Source: Armillaria gallica | Lineage: Eukaryota > Basidiomycota > Agaricomycetes > Agaricales > Physalacriaceae | Direction of reading: 5' to 3' | Length of the DNA stretch: 64,000 bases | Assembly: GCA_037576215.1 (NCBI GenBank) | Contig: JBANDB010000008.1 | Location: 310,001 to 374,000 of the forward strand | Shown: one piece after another, positions 1 to 12,856 of the stretch | Layout of the letters: each line of letters opens with the position of its first letter | How positions within the stretch are numbered: position 1 is the first letter of the stretch | Notes under the pieces: model-generated | Told to the model about the DNA's origin: nothing | What the model saw: only the letters and a program-made list of their open reading frames with translations | Database searches by the model: none | Program-made: the position numbers and the translations under genes

Positions 1-138
1 CAGAGCGGCTGGCAAGATGTTGATGGTAATTTCGACCATCACGTCTTCTTCAACAACATCGTCGATTACTTTGAGGATACCCCTGGCCCTATCGCGGCGG
101 CAAAGGTGAAGGCTGTGCTAGACTGGTGGACAAAGTGA
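1..138 (+). CDS. C-terminal exon of unidentified protein (5' truncated by window)
   Basis: Frame 1 is open from base 1 to a TGA at 136-138 and encodes 45 residues. They are rich in D, F and W: a stretch with paired His and Phe, an acidic FED motif and a C-terminal LDWWTK. Ending with Trp-Trp and a basic residue resembles the C-termini of some uncharacterised basidiomycete proteins, but I cannot name a family with confidence. The codons read naturally, without low complexity. The gene enters from the left, so its start, full length and role are not visible. It is the only gene here that is clearly outside the duplicated HET block. Confidence 0.55.
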   Translation, partial: QSGWQDVDGNFDHHVFFNNIVDYFEDTPGPIAAAKVKAVLDWWTK

Positions 139-980
139 TTCTCTCTTCTGTTACAGGATTTCCTACTGATGTTCCTTTTTCCAGCAGTGTTTTTAAGACT
201 GGAAAGACACGAGTTTCCCAGTCCCTTCCTGATGGTGGTTCTGTAAAGCGACTGGCAGCAAAGAGGGAGGAGTTGGAGCGAGGTGAACATACAGCATAAA
301 ATCAAAACTACTTCGTATTAAATGTACCCGTATTCTATTGTTGGTGACAATGAACCTGCTATTTTGGATTTCTCCTAGAACGACGATAAGCGTAGTGTGT
401 ACTGACAACCCGAAAATGAAAGCAAATACATCCATGATATTGTGGACTCGCTTCGATATGTTGCTCGTGTTATACTTGCGTATGGCATCAAATAATCGTA
501 CTGATATCAAACCGATATATTGCGAACTCTGATATGCATCACGGATGTTGGAAGTACTCATAATGCGAAACGAAGGATTATCAATTCTTCACGGTTCATA
601 CGGACGTATGATGCTCCCGCAATTATTTCGGGCGTTGCCATGCATTTTGAACCTTGACACGGGCGTATACGGCCATATATGTTTCTGTTCAATTCGCTGA
701 TGTCTCCCCATTGGCACGTTGCGTCGCTTTGCAGAGTTCGAGTCGGCAGGCAGCAAAATCCAAATTCGCGATGTCATTCGTCCTTAATATTCCTCCCATC
801 TTCGGCAAGTCCAGTGGGAGACAATCCACGAGCCTCGTTTTGTCATTTGTGGCACACTTCACGCCGGACGTTAGACTTACTGAGCTTGTTGTACGTGTAG
901 AGTTCAAGGGCCGTCGTGTAAGGACACTGGAAATAGGATATTTCTGTTGTGAATTCCGCTACGAGTACTTGATTGTGAGT
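139..980. other. Intergenic stretch, no supported gene
   Basis: It lies downstream of the truncated gene. Only short open frames on both strands are present, without recognisable motifs, splice pattern or paralogous counterpart elsewhere in the window. I see nothing I can annotate. Confidence 0.4.
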
Positions 981-3900
981 GTACGGACACTGTGATCCGA
1001 TATCAGAAGGGAGAAATATGCCCAGTCCGAGGATCCAGTACATGCCGCCGCGCCGCGGGTGATGCTGCTCTAAGTTGAATTTTGCTCGATCTCGCAGTCT
1101 GTCTTTTACTTCTGTCATACAGCTGTACAGATAAGAGATGATCAATCTGTCAGTCAGACGAGACCTTAGACCTTAGAGGATTGGAGGACGCTGGATCAAA
1201 TGGTAATTGTTGCGAGCCGGCCCGCCGCCGACTTGGCTGTTGTGGTTTGTTGACTTCCGTAGCTCCCGCCAATTTCATCCTTGTCCCACCATCATCCTCT
1301 GATCTTGAACCTAGCAATCCATCACGCCAAGCAGCGTTCAAGGTGAACTTGCTTTCTCCGACTCTTGGCACTCATTTTCTGATGCCTTGGTGCTCAGATA
1401 GGATGATGCCATGTTGCGCACATCACTTGAAGCTTAGCTTGACCACTCGAACCGCTGGCTACACTTAAGAATCGACAGACTTGCGACCTACTGAGCGGTG
1501 ATTATAGAGACTCAGATATGGCTGGGAAAACTATGCACGAAATTTGGTGCACGTGGTGTGTCTGCTTACCGCCGATGCACTGACTCACCTAACATGACCT
1601 TTTGTAGCATGCATGGACTAAACTTGTCGGCGGTTCAGTCAGCTATCAATATATCAAGACGGCCTCCTGAATCATCCTTTCATCTCATGGGAGAGAAGAC
1701 AAGATGAGGAACAATCAGCGGACTGCGTATCCTTTTCAAATGGAAAGATGTACCCAGCTCGGCCCGAGTCGACCAAGTGAGCCTTCGACGAGCTGACGCA
1801 AACAAAGACGCGTCTTTCCCTCCCACCATCACCGGTGCCTCTGGCGCGTCCAACCCTTTGTCCACGCCGAAACCATTTTCTGAAATACCACAATGGTACT
1901 CCTGACGCGGACGACTGGACTTGCTCATTGACACCACAAATCTGGCAACCCTCGGTCGATCTGAAATCCTCGCGGTAGTTTTCATACATCTCTGTGAGTA
2001 CTCTAGTTCGTCCCCGTCACGGTTCGGAGTCTTCAACTAACACTTACCAAAAAGCAGAACTCGCATGGATCTAGGTGCGTCGTATTCATGCTTTTCGTTA
2101 CTTTTCTCACCTCCATTTTTAGATATCGTAGTCGTGATTCCTTCCCATTACAACAGCACTTTGATTCGTTTCCGCGAAAGATCTCAAAGGCGACCAAGGG
2201 TTATGCAGGCCTACAATGCTGAAGCACGGTCAAGTGACCAGGTGGATTGTTCGTACTAGCTAGCTTCCTCTTCGTCTTTGTCAAACTCATCAGTACTCAT
2301 AGCGGATTGACACAGTGTTGGACGGGCAGTGACCCAAAGTGGAAAGTCGTGGTAGTGCCCGTGTGACTAATCGCTCAGTCATTTTCTGCCCCGGCTTTCA
2401 GGGCACGACCAAGTATTACAGAGCGTCTGATGTTCTCAGGCAGCGAGGCGCTTTTTGAACATCAAACCGCCTCTTAACGTGAGGTATGACTCCGCTGGGG
2501 CTGAGACCAGAATCGGAGTCTCGTACCGAGCCTTTGGGGTCACGCAAAGGCCGTGGGAAGAGGTCGGGGCAACAACGCCCTGCCTTTGGTTGACTAACGA
2601 CTTGGCCCTGACTTTGCGACTAGTCGCTGACCGGCGCATCATACTAAAGTTCGCAACCGAACCGTGCGTAGTACGTGTTTTCCCTGCTGAATTTGTCAAG
2701 TTCATCGGTCTGTAGATTTCGTCTTGTCAGACCACCATATCGTGACCGTCTATTCTCCAGTTCCTTATCGCTTTGTCAGTGCATGCAGATGGCTGAATGC
2801 TGCTGCAAGGGGAGGATCATAGGACATGGCGGTTGCGTTCTCTCCGCTGCTGGGTGGTACGTCGTGTTGAATTCTTACCGCTGGGCAGAGCTCATTTCAG
2901 CTTCACAGGCAACGTTGGCTGGACAACATATTACTCCACACGCGTCAATATAATTCTTGTTCGATTGAGTATCACACTTTTTTCAACCCGTGAAGTCGCA
3001 GCGCAGTACAAGAAATTTCCACTGCTGGAGAACAGCGTCCTTCTACTGTTACTTCCTTCTTATGGTCGAGATATAACGTGACCCTCCCCTTGTTCCCTGA
3101 TTTCAAATCCCTGAAGTTTCTCGTAGAATGTTTTCTCGCTGGCAAAAAATCCCCAGAACGGGAAGACTTGTTCCCCGGCCCCGTACATCGCGATTTGCAC
3201 GAGAATGGGGAGGCCACCACTGACGAACAGATGTTCGGGCCTGAGTGGGCCGTGCCGGCAAGAGACGGTCCTTGGTCAGTCGTCAGCCCATTCACGCACG
3301 ATGATTTGACTCATGCATATGCTTTCAGATCTTCAGAATGTTTTTCTTTTCTTTTTTCCGTCGAGTTATGGTCAGACCTTTCGCTGTCTTCCACGTAACG
3401 AGAATAAGTCATCGTGCTTCAACCTAGTATCTTTCCTATTCGCCTGACAAAGACTGTAATCAACCCCTCGTTGCGAGGCCCTGAAAATCTTGCGGTGGAC
3501 CGTGGATCATGAACCATTTCCATATCTAACCACCATCAGCTCCCTCGATCAAGACCGTCCTATATTTTTCTTCAAATTTGCTCCGTTGACGTCTGCGTCA
3601 GGCTTTTACGCCTGTCGGTGTTCCTTCTATGAAGGAGTCTGACTCCACAAATAACCATTTAACTTACCCGCAAGGCTAGCTGTCCGCTTCTTTAGCCACG
3701 GAGGGCGGAACTCAAACTGTCGAGCCCGACTTCAAATCAGCCTCGACCGGCGTGAACGTCGCGCTTCCAACATCACCTCGCTGTTCCTGTCTTGCTGCAA
3801 CTTTGGAACCATCGACGTGGGAGGAACTGTCCAGCACCATTCCAAGGAACGGAACCGAGTATCAATTCTATTCGGCGTCAATCTGATCCGCTCTAAGCCG

Positions 3901-4890
3901 GGTATGTGCTCCCATCGATTCGCTACCCTGATGACTAGTGTGGTTGACGGCGCGCGAGAGAGACGAGCAAGAGTGGGAGAAGGCTAGGGAAAACGCTGCT
4001 TGCTATGGTAAGTTTGTCCTTCTTCAATGAGCTAAGGCTAATTGTCGTCCTTTCAGTTACCACCATGAATGTGCGGCAGACGGGAATGACCAGCAGATAT
4101 GTGGGTTTTCGCTATCAGTGAAGAACAAAGGTATCCTTTTGCTTCCTGGTAGGTATCGTAATCAATGAATTACATCAATAAAGACCAGCGCAGGAGGATC
4201 TCTTGGAGCAGATGAGGATAGCCGCCCGTTCGTATCCCGAGCGCTAGCACAAACCCCAAATAGATTCGGATTGCCTTATTAATCGTCTACAATCAAAATG
4301 GATAGCGGAGACTTTTCGCATCAATTGATGTGATCAGAAGACACGGTCCTTAATTGGTCCAGCGCCCATTTACTGCGCTACACTTCCCGCAGTTTTCCAT
4401 TCAATGTACAACGGTGAATTAGAAGATAAGCTGCATATAGTTGGACTAGGAGAGCGAAGACATTTCCTTGTCCATCGTGTCGCTTGGCTTAACCCCACAT
4501 GAGACAACGATTACTTATAAATTTTGGTGAGGGTTAGTTATGCAAAATCGCCCTTTGAATCACGTTTGATTAAGGATCTCCTTCTAGCTTTAGTCTCCTC
4601 TGCGTCGAAATTGGTCCGTCGGTGTCAAGCTACCGTCGTACACATAAATTTTGCATCTTCTGGGTGTTCCATCGAAATTGGTAGGACTCGCGAAGACACG
4701 GATAACGATACGTAATACAACGAATATCTGAATATGTATACGTTATCCATCGGCGTCTATTTTTCGGCTGTGCAGTCGATGGTGAAACGTTTCAGGGTTC
4801 TGAGCGCTTGTCCTCATTCTTTGCTTCCTACTTTACAGCACGACTATAACTGCTTGCTACGTGTAACGTCATTCCATTCTCTGGAACTCC
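981..4890 (+). repeat. Unit A: non-HET part of the tandem duplicated block
   Basis: Diverged but collinear copies of sub-blocks seen here recur upstream of the other HET genes. Examples are GATATCAGAAG near 1000 (compare 21540 and 41640), GTGCTCAGATAGGA near 1400 (compare 13910), the TGGTACGTCGTGTTG block near 2856 (compare 14368, 22535 and 42840), the ACAGATGTTCGGG block near 3227 (compare 22926 and 43228) and a CTGATTGTCGT..TTTCAG splice-acceptor-like block near 4030-4060 (compare 15700, 23705 and 44015). The sub-blocks contain plausible short introns, so the unit once carried at least one further gene, but no intact long product can be assembled. Confidence 0.6.
2675..2953 (+). CDS. Hypothetical exon of the non-HET unit gene (unit A)
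   Basis: A 92-codon plus-strand open frame. The core WYVVLN....AELIS is shared in frame with unit B (14249-14539), where several differences fall at third codon positions (GTC/GTT, CTC/CTA, ATT/ATC, TCA/TCC). Units C and D have the same peptide with an in-frame TGA just before AELIS, as expected if those copies are decaying. This favours a real plus-strand coding exon over a chance ORF. I do not recognise the family. The flanking exons and the start are unresolved, so the given bounds are simply those of the open frame. Confidence 0.3.
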   Translation: MFSLLNLSSSSVCRFRLVRPPYRDRLFSSSLSLCQCMQMAECCCKGRIIGHGGCVLSAAGWYVVLNSYRWAELISASQATLAGQHITPHASI

Positions 4891-4898
4891 CACAGACT

Positions 4899-6699
4899 AT
4901 GGACGTGGGTATGTGATTGACACTTTACATCGGAGTCATATACTCATTCTTCCAGCACTAGACGGAGAATATGATGATCGCTTGGAGGCAGTGTCGGAGG
5001 ATTACGACGACGACGAAGAGGTAAGAACACAGCAGATTATGCTTCCATTGGTTCAAGGAATAATGCATTGCAGGAAGGGATGAAGGATCAGAGTCTCCCA
5101 GAGGTCACTATCTCGTCGTTCACTGAGACAAACAGAGACGAATCGACCATTCCAGTCTTAAAACAACGGTCTTACACTGGTAGAAAAGTCATACCGTCTG
5201 CTCTGGCCAACACACTCTGTGCCGATCTCGGTGTCGATGCAGTCTTAGAGAAGCTTAACACCATGCTAGGCACATCATACACTTTGGACTCCGTAATCTC
5301 CGTCCTCAATCCCTACGTCGCCCAAGGTTTCGACTTCGGCACTACATATGCTTATTTGCGCCCATTTTGGGATAACGTCCACACCGCAGAACACAGACTA
5401 CGCACCCGGGAAGACGAAGACAGGGAAATGCGACGAAATATGCTCGTTGGTGGCAAGATCACCACAGCGATTGTGCCGCCTCGGCGCGTGTGGGACGTGT
5501 ATGCAAATCGAGTGGTGCCGTACTGGGTTGCCCTCAGGCTTGGGCGCGAAAGATGGTATGGGATATCACATGCGTGGGTGGCCGATGAGGACCGCATGAG
5601 TATCATGACGCCTATCAACGGAAACCAGTGGCCCGTGCCGATGCCGAAGGATGGCAGTCTTGATCTCGTCCGCATCGAGATGTTGAACGTCGGAGCGGAG
5701 TATGCATGGCTGGACATTTTGTGTCTGCGGCAGGAGGGTGGGCGCGGGGAGCATCTACGCACAGAGGAGTGGAAACTAGACGTGCCGACAATCGGAGCAA
5801 TGTATGACTGGGATCCTGTGGTGTGCTACTTCAACGGTCTTGGCCAGCCATTGCATTTAACACCGAGCTACTTCGAGAGTGACCGGTGCTGGTTCCGACG
5901 CGCATGGACGCTGCAGGAGATCACTGAAAATCCGATTATTGGTGGCGAGACTGACAGCGACTATGTCATGGACGAGGAGGTACAAAAGAGGTTCGACGAA
6001 CAGCTGGCACGGTTGCGGGATATACGAGAATGGGACATGACTCTTGACATCCTGTCGGAGATGCGGAATCGTGTGTCCACAAAGCCTTTAGACAAAGTCG
6101 CAGGCTTGGTATATCTCCTCAGGACGGAATCCATCCCAATATACGATGCCGAGCAGTCTCAAGCGGATGCATGGGAGGTCCTCATGGATGTCATGGCGCC
6201 TGGGTTTCGAGCAGAGTTCTTCTTCTTCTGCCCTCAGCGCGGGAATGGAAAAAAGTGCTGGCGACCATCATGGCAACAAGTGATGGCGAATAAGATTGTC
6301 GAGCCTGATTTGTCTCGGTGGCCAGGGCAAGTTATTCGGGTGGGGGATACAGATGTCGACTGCTATATGGGTTATCGTATCGAGTCAGCAGATGTGTGGA
6401 GTTTGGGTGAGATACCAAACGGAGGGGAGCCTCGACGAGGAGAGCTGGTCCTCAAGGACGCGACTGGGGCACCTCACACATTGAAAGTTGTGGCCAACCA
6501 TGCATACCCGATACCTGATGGATCGTATACGTTGATATGCTGCGATGCCGACGGCGAATTACCCACCGATATCTGGGTAGTCGGCCGGCTAAGAGAAGAT
6601 GGGACGTTTGAGAAATTTTCCGTGTTCAGTTCGGCGGACGATGAAGAAGTCAAGGTCAGGAAACTCGGATTCGAACAAGTAAACACGATTATTTGTTGA
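4899..6699 (+). CDS. HET-domain protein, copy 1 (intact)
   Basis: Predicted 566-residue protein from three exons: 4899-4908, 4956-5020 and 5074-6699. The introns are 47 and 53 bp and start GTATGT and GTAAGA. The first exon is only 10 nt (ATGGACGTGG) and is conserved in copy 2. The N-terminal 25 residues are acidic. The HET domain signatures are visible: ISHAW at about residues 189-193, YAWLDILCLRQ at about 235-245, VVCYFNGLG, then WFRRAWTLQE, all usual for basidiomycete HET proteins. A conserved C-terminal part ends near FEKFSVF. HET proteins act in non-self recognition and trigger incompatibility or cell death. That role is family knowledge and not shown here. It has no signal peptide or membrane segment. 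This is the only copy with both a conserved start and an uninterrupted frame, so it is the best candidate for a functional gene. Confidence 0.9.
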
Positions 6700-8853
6700 A
6701 TTCACAGCTTCAACATGATAAAGAATCCGAGTCTATATCCGTGAGTCACCATGAATGAGAGGTGAAGATAATCATAAGGAAGGCAGCGATGGAGGCGCAA
6801 AACTGACTCGAGTGTGCTCTCCATCTAAGCGGAAACATCGCTTTAGGAGGTGGGTGGGTACTCGTGACGGATGACGACAAAGTTCGTCGACTCGACAAAG
6901 ATTTGTCTAAAGCTCTCTGCTCTGGTTTCAATGGAACCCTTACCTTCTCATGGTCGCCGTTGGTTCTTCAACAGTTCGTGTCTCTCTTTCAGCTCCCTTT
7001 GTACCCAACTGATATTTCAGTAGTCTCTGTCGCTGCGCTCAGCCCAAGGGCATTATCGCGAATACAGAGACATCAAACGCGGGATTCATAGCAATATTGA
7101 GGCCCCACCGCAAGTCCACTAAGCCGTGTTCTATTAAACCCCTGCGAATTGACCACGATGCATCCAGTAGCTGGAGGAATCAACAAGACAAGGATCATCG
7201 ACGGCATCATGCAAACCAAATAAAACTGCATTGACGGACCAGCCACGGATATGCGGCGTAGGCCAGAAGCGCTCTCTTTATTATACCAAGTTTCCCAAAA
7301 TGTCATAGCCTAAGAGTTTAATGGCAAGCAGACCCAGGACGCCGCAAGATTGTCGAAGATGCCGATGAAAAAGTTTCGATAGCTAAGTGCATCCTTTTTA
7401 TATGAGACTCATCGTTTAATTTCTTTGCTCAAAGGTTAAAATCAGATGACGACGACGACTCCTCATGGGAAGTCCTTCTACCGTTCATTTTCTGACGGCT
7501 GTTCATGGACACACGCCCATGTGGACCCGTAGGGCAGGACCCAAGCTATCAAGTTCGCCCCGACATTAATCTCAACCAGCACTTCGAACATCATCTCCGC
7601 GGTGGTATCTTCGGAGGCTCCACGGGGTAGAAGACTGTGGAATGACATCGCGAAGAACTCGCTGACGCTGACGCCAGAACATCTGGAAAGAAATTCACGC
7701 TCGTCTCCCCTTGACTCTACCAATTTCCAGTCCGTTCAAACTCGCTGCGAAAGTCATACTCTTGTTATTGGACTACTCCGAGGCCCAGAAGCCGATGCTG
7801 ACACTTGTTGTTTTGACTTTCGGTGTGAAGATCACGGCGTGGACTCAAGACGGTATACGAGGTTGGTGATGCAGGAGGATATTCTTAACCTTTCTTGATC
7901 AAACTGAGACTAATTTAGGTGCGTACAGATACCACCATGACCGAATACAACGATGCAGGCAATTCTTTTTGCTGTTTCATGCTGGATAGAGTTGGCTGAT
8001 AGGTGGGTAGCAGCGACAGAGGTACGCTCCTGCCTGATGGATGGTCTTCTTTGATTGACGAAATACGTTCAGTACAAAGACGGCCGATACGATTACAATT
8101 CAAACGCTGAAAAACATGGTACCCATAAATTTCTACATTATCGATGTCTCCTGGCAGCTCACCTGGAACCCAAGTATTGAGTCGAGAGACATTTTCTGGT
8201 GGTTCGCATTTGGAACAGATGTCAGCGGCGAGGTGCCGAAGACGATAACGATGATCAATATCTTAATTCTGTAAGTTATTCTGTCAGAGACCCAGTATGC
8301 TGTGTTACTTATCTACGATCAAGGGGATAATGAAGATTTTGCCCATATCAATCGACGTGATACGACTCGAAAGATGTTCACTTTCTGTAAGGTAGTTCAT
8401 TCTCACGACTTGGAATAGAAGGCAGAATAATGACGATACCTTTTTGGTACGACAAGGTTTGTTTTTCTATACACCCGGAGCTTGGAGCCTTGTGTGTTGA
8501 TGGAGCGGTAGCCTGTAAAGGGTATATTGGCTGATTAGGCGATAGCCCTCCGTTGTCGGGATCACGCATGATTACGCGGTGTAAAAGCAGCATCGCGCAC
8601 AGACATCATGAGTTCTCAGAGTGCTGTATCTATGATATTGAGTTAATCAGGCTCATTCAGATGTCTATCAAAGTAGCAAACTAATGACATATCCGTATCA
8701 CACCCCCAAACCTGTGGGTACTATCTTTTAATAGTGCCGCTGATAGTGATCCACTTTAATCATTGATGGTCTGAATGCTACCCCACATTGCTTCTTACCA
8801 CGGGGACTGCACGACTGAAAACCCTTTGTGCAATCACTCGTACTACGCAGACT
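6700..8853. other. Spacer between HET-1 and HET-2
   Basis: No long ORF. The part from about 7580 to 7760 (a TTGACTCTACCAATTT block) resembles the GATTACACCAATTTTCGTTCC block at 22130 and 42255, so it is a remnant of the non-HET unit sequence. The last 150 bp (8720-8853, with the AGTGCCGCTGATAG block) match the regions just 5' of HET-4 (about 24385) and HET-5 (about 44395) and probably hold the HET promoter. No TATA box was confidently identified. Confidence 0.4.
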
Positions 8854-10778
8854 ATGGACCTTGGTATGTGTTATTGTCTTTCTTTTGAAGATTTATACAT
8901 TCACTCTACTATGACCAGAGGAACCATTCTTTAAGCGTTGGAGGCGATTTGGGAGGCGGACGAAAACGTCTGGATCCGAATGGTGGGGGCGGCAGAAAAT
9001 GCATGTATCCAAATTATTCAAGCGTTTACGAAGATATTGGCCTTATTATGAAGGTCGTATACTTCGGTCTGTGATAATGAGAAGTAGCTAACTTTCAAAG
9101 TAGGAACGAAAAGTCCTCCCATACTTCCCGATCCTCCTGATCTTCCCGAGGTCACACTCTCTGCCCTCACCGAGACTGGCCAGGCAGAATCGAGCCTTCC
9201 GGTGTTGAAACAACGGTCATACACTGGTAACCGACCGGTGATACCATCTGCTCTCGCCGACACTCCCTGCGCTGACCTTGGTATCGATGAAGTTTTAAAA
9301 AGGCTTAATGCGATACTTGGCACATCATATACTCTGGGATCCAAAGTCCTCCATCTCTTAGGGATAGTTCAACTGCGCTCCATTCTCGAACCATACGTTG
9401 AACGAGACGATGACTTTGGCACTGTCTATGCTCATTTGCGGCGCTTTTGGTACAGCTATGACGTTGCTGCCTTCAAACGTGAATTACACGTCCAAGAAGA
9501 GTCGGACCGGGAAATGCGGAGAAAGGTGCTTGTCCATGACAGGATCACCGGACGGGATGTGCCCTCTCGGCGTGTGTGGGATCTGTATGCTAATCGGGTG
9601 GTGCCATCCTGGGTTGCGCACCGTTCTACATATGCATGCGGGATATCGCGTGGGTGGACGAGAAGAACCGCGTGAATATGATGACCCCTATCAACAGATA
9701 TGAGTGGCCCGTGCCCATGCCGAAGGATGCGAACCTTGATCTCATCCGCATCGAGATGTTGAACCTCGGAGCAGAATACGCGTGGTTGGATGTTTTGTGT
9801 TTGCGGCAGGAGGGTGGGAAGAACGAGCATCTACGCGTAGACGAGTGGAAACTGGATGTGCCTACAATCGGGTACGTTTATGTTGCACCAGCAAATGTGG
9901 TGTGCTACTTTAACGGTCTGGGACGGCCACTGCATTTGACGCCCGATGACTTTGAGAGTGATCGGAATTGGTTCCGACGTGCATGGACACTGCAGGAGAT
10001 CACATATGACCCGACCATTGGTGGGGACACCGGAACTGTTGTCATGGAACAAGAGGTACAAAGGAGGTTCAATGAACAGCTGGCATCGTTGCGGGACATA
10101 CGAGGATCAAATCTAACTCTTGAAATCGTGTCGGAGATGCAGAAACGGATGTCAACAAAGCCGTTGGATAAAGTTGCGGGGTTAGTACACCTTCTCAGGT
10201 GCGAGTCTCTTCCGATATATGATGCTGGGCAGTCGGTAGAGGACGCGTGGGAAGTCCTCATGGATTTTATGTGGATTGCATGCCGGGCAGAGTTGCTTTT
10301 CTTCTACCCTGAGCCTGGGGACGGAAAAAAATGTTGGCGACCATCATGGCCTCAAGTAATGATGAACAGGATTATCGCTCCTGGTTCGTCTCTGTGGCCA
10401 GGGACGGTACGGCGGATGGAAGATCCAGATGTCGACTGGTATGATGGAGGTTATTGTATTGCGTCGGGAGATGTGCGGGGTTTGACTGAGGTACCAAAGG
10501 AAGAGAAGTCTCGACAGGGAGAGCTGGTTGTCGCAGACGTGAATGGGATACGCCACACATTGAAAATTGTGGCTCATCACGCATACCCAATACCTGACGG
10601 ATCATATGCACTTATAGGCTGCGATGACGATGGTCGCTTACCAAGTGATATCTGGGTAGTCGGGTGGCTAAGAGAGGATAGGAAGTTTGAAAAGCTGTCA
10701 GTGTTCCGCTCAGCAGATGATGCAGAAGTGAAGCTTAGGGAACTTGGACTTGAAAAAAGTAAAATTGTTCTTTGTTGA
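8854..10778 (+). pseudogene. HET-domain protein, copy 2 (4-bp deletion frameshift)
   Basis: The gene structure parallels copy 1. A 10-nt first exon (8854-8863, ATGGACCTTG) is followed by a 55-bp intron, an exon at 8919-9053 coding a basic stretch rich in R, K and W, a 50-bp intron with a CTAAC branch-like site, and a long exon from 9104. Frame 1 continues to about 9646. There GGATATCGCGTGGG replaces the GGATATCACATGCGTGGG of the paralogues, losing 4 nt from the codons of the ISHAW core motif. The downstream frame (9636-10778) then encodes the rest: AWLDVLCLRQ, WFRRAWTLQE and a C-terminus like copy 1. The acidic N-terminal exon of copy 1 is replaced by an unrelated basic one, so the N-termini differ. 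Unless the deletion is an assembly error, the product would be truncated within the HET domain. Confidence 0.85.
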
Positions 10779-12856
10779 TTTATTCAAATAGTCAGGCCCG
10801 GGTTTGGAGCTTACTTAGTTGTAGCACAAGTCTGATTGTGGTCAGACAGGATGCCAAACTTTGGTAGGTATTCTATCATTTCCCATAAGCAAATCGCACT
10901 GTAAAGCTCCACATCAGCGAGAAATCGAAAAGGAGGATCAAGGACACTCACGATCCTATTTCCAAGTACAAGTCGAATGAGACTCTTAACGACGAAAATA
11001 TAGGACTGGCGATGCGATTCAGCATGGAAACAATGACTTAGAGACAGACGTACCTCTGCCATGTTGTCCGACAAATCATTCTCCTCCCGATCACTCTGCA
11101 AGGCCGGCGCGCGCAGTTCATCAACGATAGCTTGCCAACAATGTCAATCACCAGAACACGATTGGCAAGGAGAAAGAACTCACACACAAGATATATATTC
11201 TGCTTTCAAATTTCCTCTCCAGTAACGCCCGTAAACCGCGCTTCCCACTAAGTGAACAGACGAGCACCTATCGCCGGGTGAATTCCGAGTGCATACATGC
11301 GCACTTCTTTCTACTATTCTCTTCGTAGGTCCACGTCGGAATGTTTTCGTCCTGTCGTATCGTGAGAGTGCCTATTCGGGAGTCAGTTCACAGAAAAGCC
11401 GTCCGTGAATGAGGAAATGACCTCACCGATACGTGGCCGGACTGATTTCTATGTCGAGATTCTGGTTGTTGTGGCGGTATGGCTGTTGTCTATAGTCAGT
11501 CAAGTCTAGTTCTGAATTCTTTTTTTTTTTTTTTGTTACCGTCGCTCTTTGTACAGTTCGAGGATCGACGGTGCTGCGAAGCTTGAAGGTTGGAGGTTGG
11601 AGGACGATATGGCGGGACGACGCTGAGAATATGCACCCCAAATACATCATGAACAGCCGAAACTCTTGATATTGCTACGCATTGTTCAGACGATGTACAT
11701 ACAGAAGGCTTATGTAAACGTGCTTCTAAATTTCTTTGCTTAGCATTGAGTAAAAGAGCGGAAAACGATGGAAGCGACGTACTCGTTTAAGTGCCATTGA
11801 TATTCTCATCACGACCCTGCACGCAAGGGAGATTTGCAAGCCTCATCGTTCGATTGTCTGCCGCCTTCAATGACCGTCTGCCCACGTTATGCATGTATTC
11901 TCCACTCCTGCCGCTAACCTCTCCTCGGCAGGTCGTCCTTGTCTGCTAAAGATGCGTCGCTGACTGAAGCCAAGACATGACGATGATTTGGGCCGACTAT
12001 CTCCACAAGGAGTCGAAGGTGGTTACGCTCTTAATGAAGATCCCAACACCGAGACTGGTTGAACCTCAAACGACTTCGGAGCTCTGCAATGCGAACCTCG
12101 ACTCGCAAAAGATATGGTGAAATTGGTGCCCGTTCATTGAAGACCAAGTTAGCCGGGTGTCGATGCCAACATCATAGGCGCCCATGTCTAGTTCATTGAC
12201 GAAGGGAATGTTGCAGTCACTGTCAACGTCGACTGTCAGATAACGGAAGAGAGAACAAGGAGAGAGAGCTACTATGATCCTTCGCGAAACACGAACAGGT
12301 GTGTTTGCCGATCCAGTTGGCGTACCCAAAAAAACCTCTCTTTCGCTCCTATCTCACCGCAGATCATGTACGAACTGTGAAGTGGGTCGCCTTCATTATC
12401 GTCGGTGTCGCTAGTGTTGGTGTTGGTGACGGTGATGGATCGTGGACGAATTCGGAAGCAACATCGAGATTGTGGTCCACCTATAGTGAGCGAGCGAGAA
12501 AGCAAGCTGCCGATGCTGGCACTATCGTAATTTAGAGCATTGGAGTAAGCCTCGTCGCACGTATAGCTGAATTTTCTGACTGCATACGACGCAGCCAGTG
12601 ATGAGTTTGGGTGTCGTGCATACAGTGCGGTTTATCCGAGGAATCAGCTGCGTTGCATACGTGCGCGCGGAAGAGTATAGTCGTATGCCCAGCTCCCCAA
12701 TGCTGATCTCTCAAGGGTCAAGCCGTCTAGTATCCAATGTTCCACATATCTATACCGATGGCACATCAGTAAGGAATAAAGAAAACACAAACGACCTGAC
12801 CTTCATCCAAGGTTCGACCAAATGAGGCCCAAGAAGACCTACTTAAACGTAATCCT
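10779..12856. repeat. HET downstream block (copy after HET-2)
   Basis: It shares several sub-blocks with the regions after HET-4 and HET-5. The ACATACAGAA.GCTTATGTAA block near 11697 compares with 27988 and 62357. The GTACTCGTTTAAG..CATTGAT block near 11780 compares with 28540 and 62465. The CACGACCCTGCA.GCAAG block near 11812 compares with 28570. A T17 run at 11520-11536 is present. Minus-strand frames at 10811-11101 and 12066-12329 are open for 87-96 codons, but I could not connect them to a recognisable gene. Confidence 0.5.
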
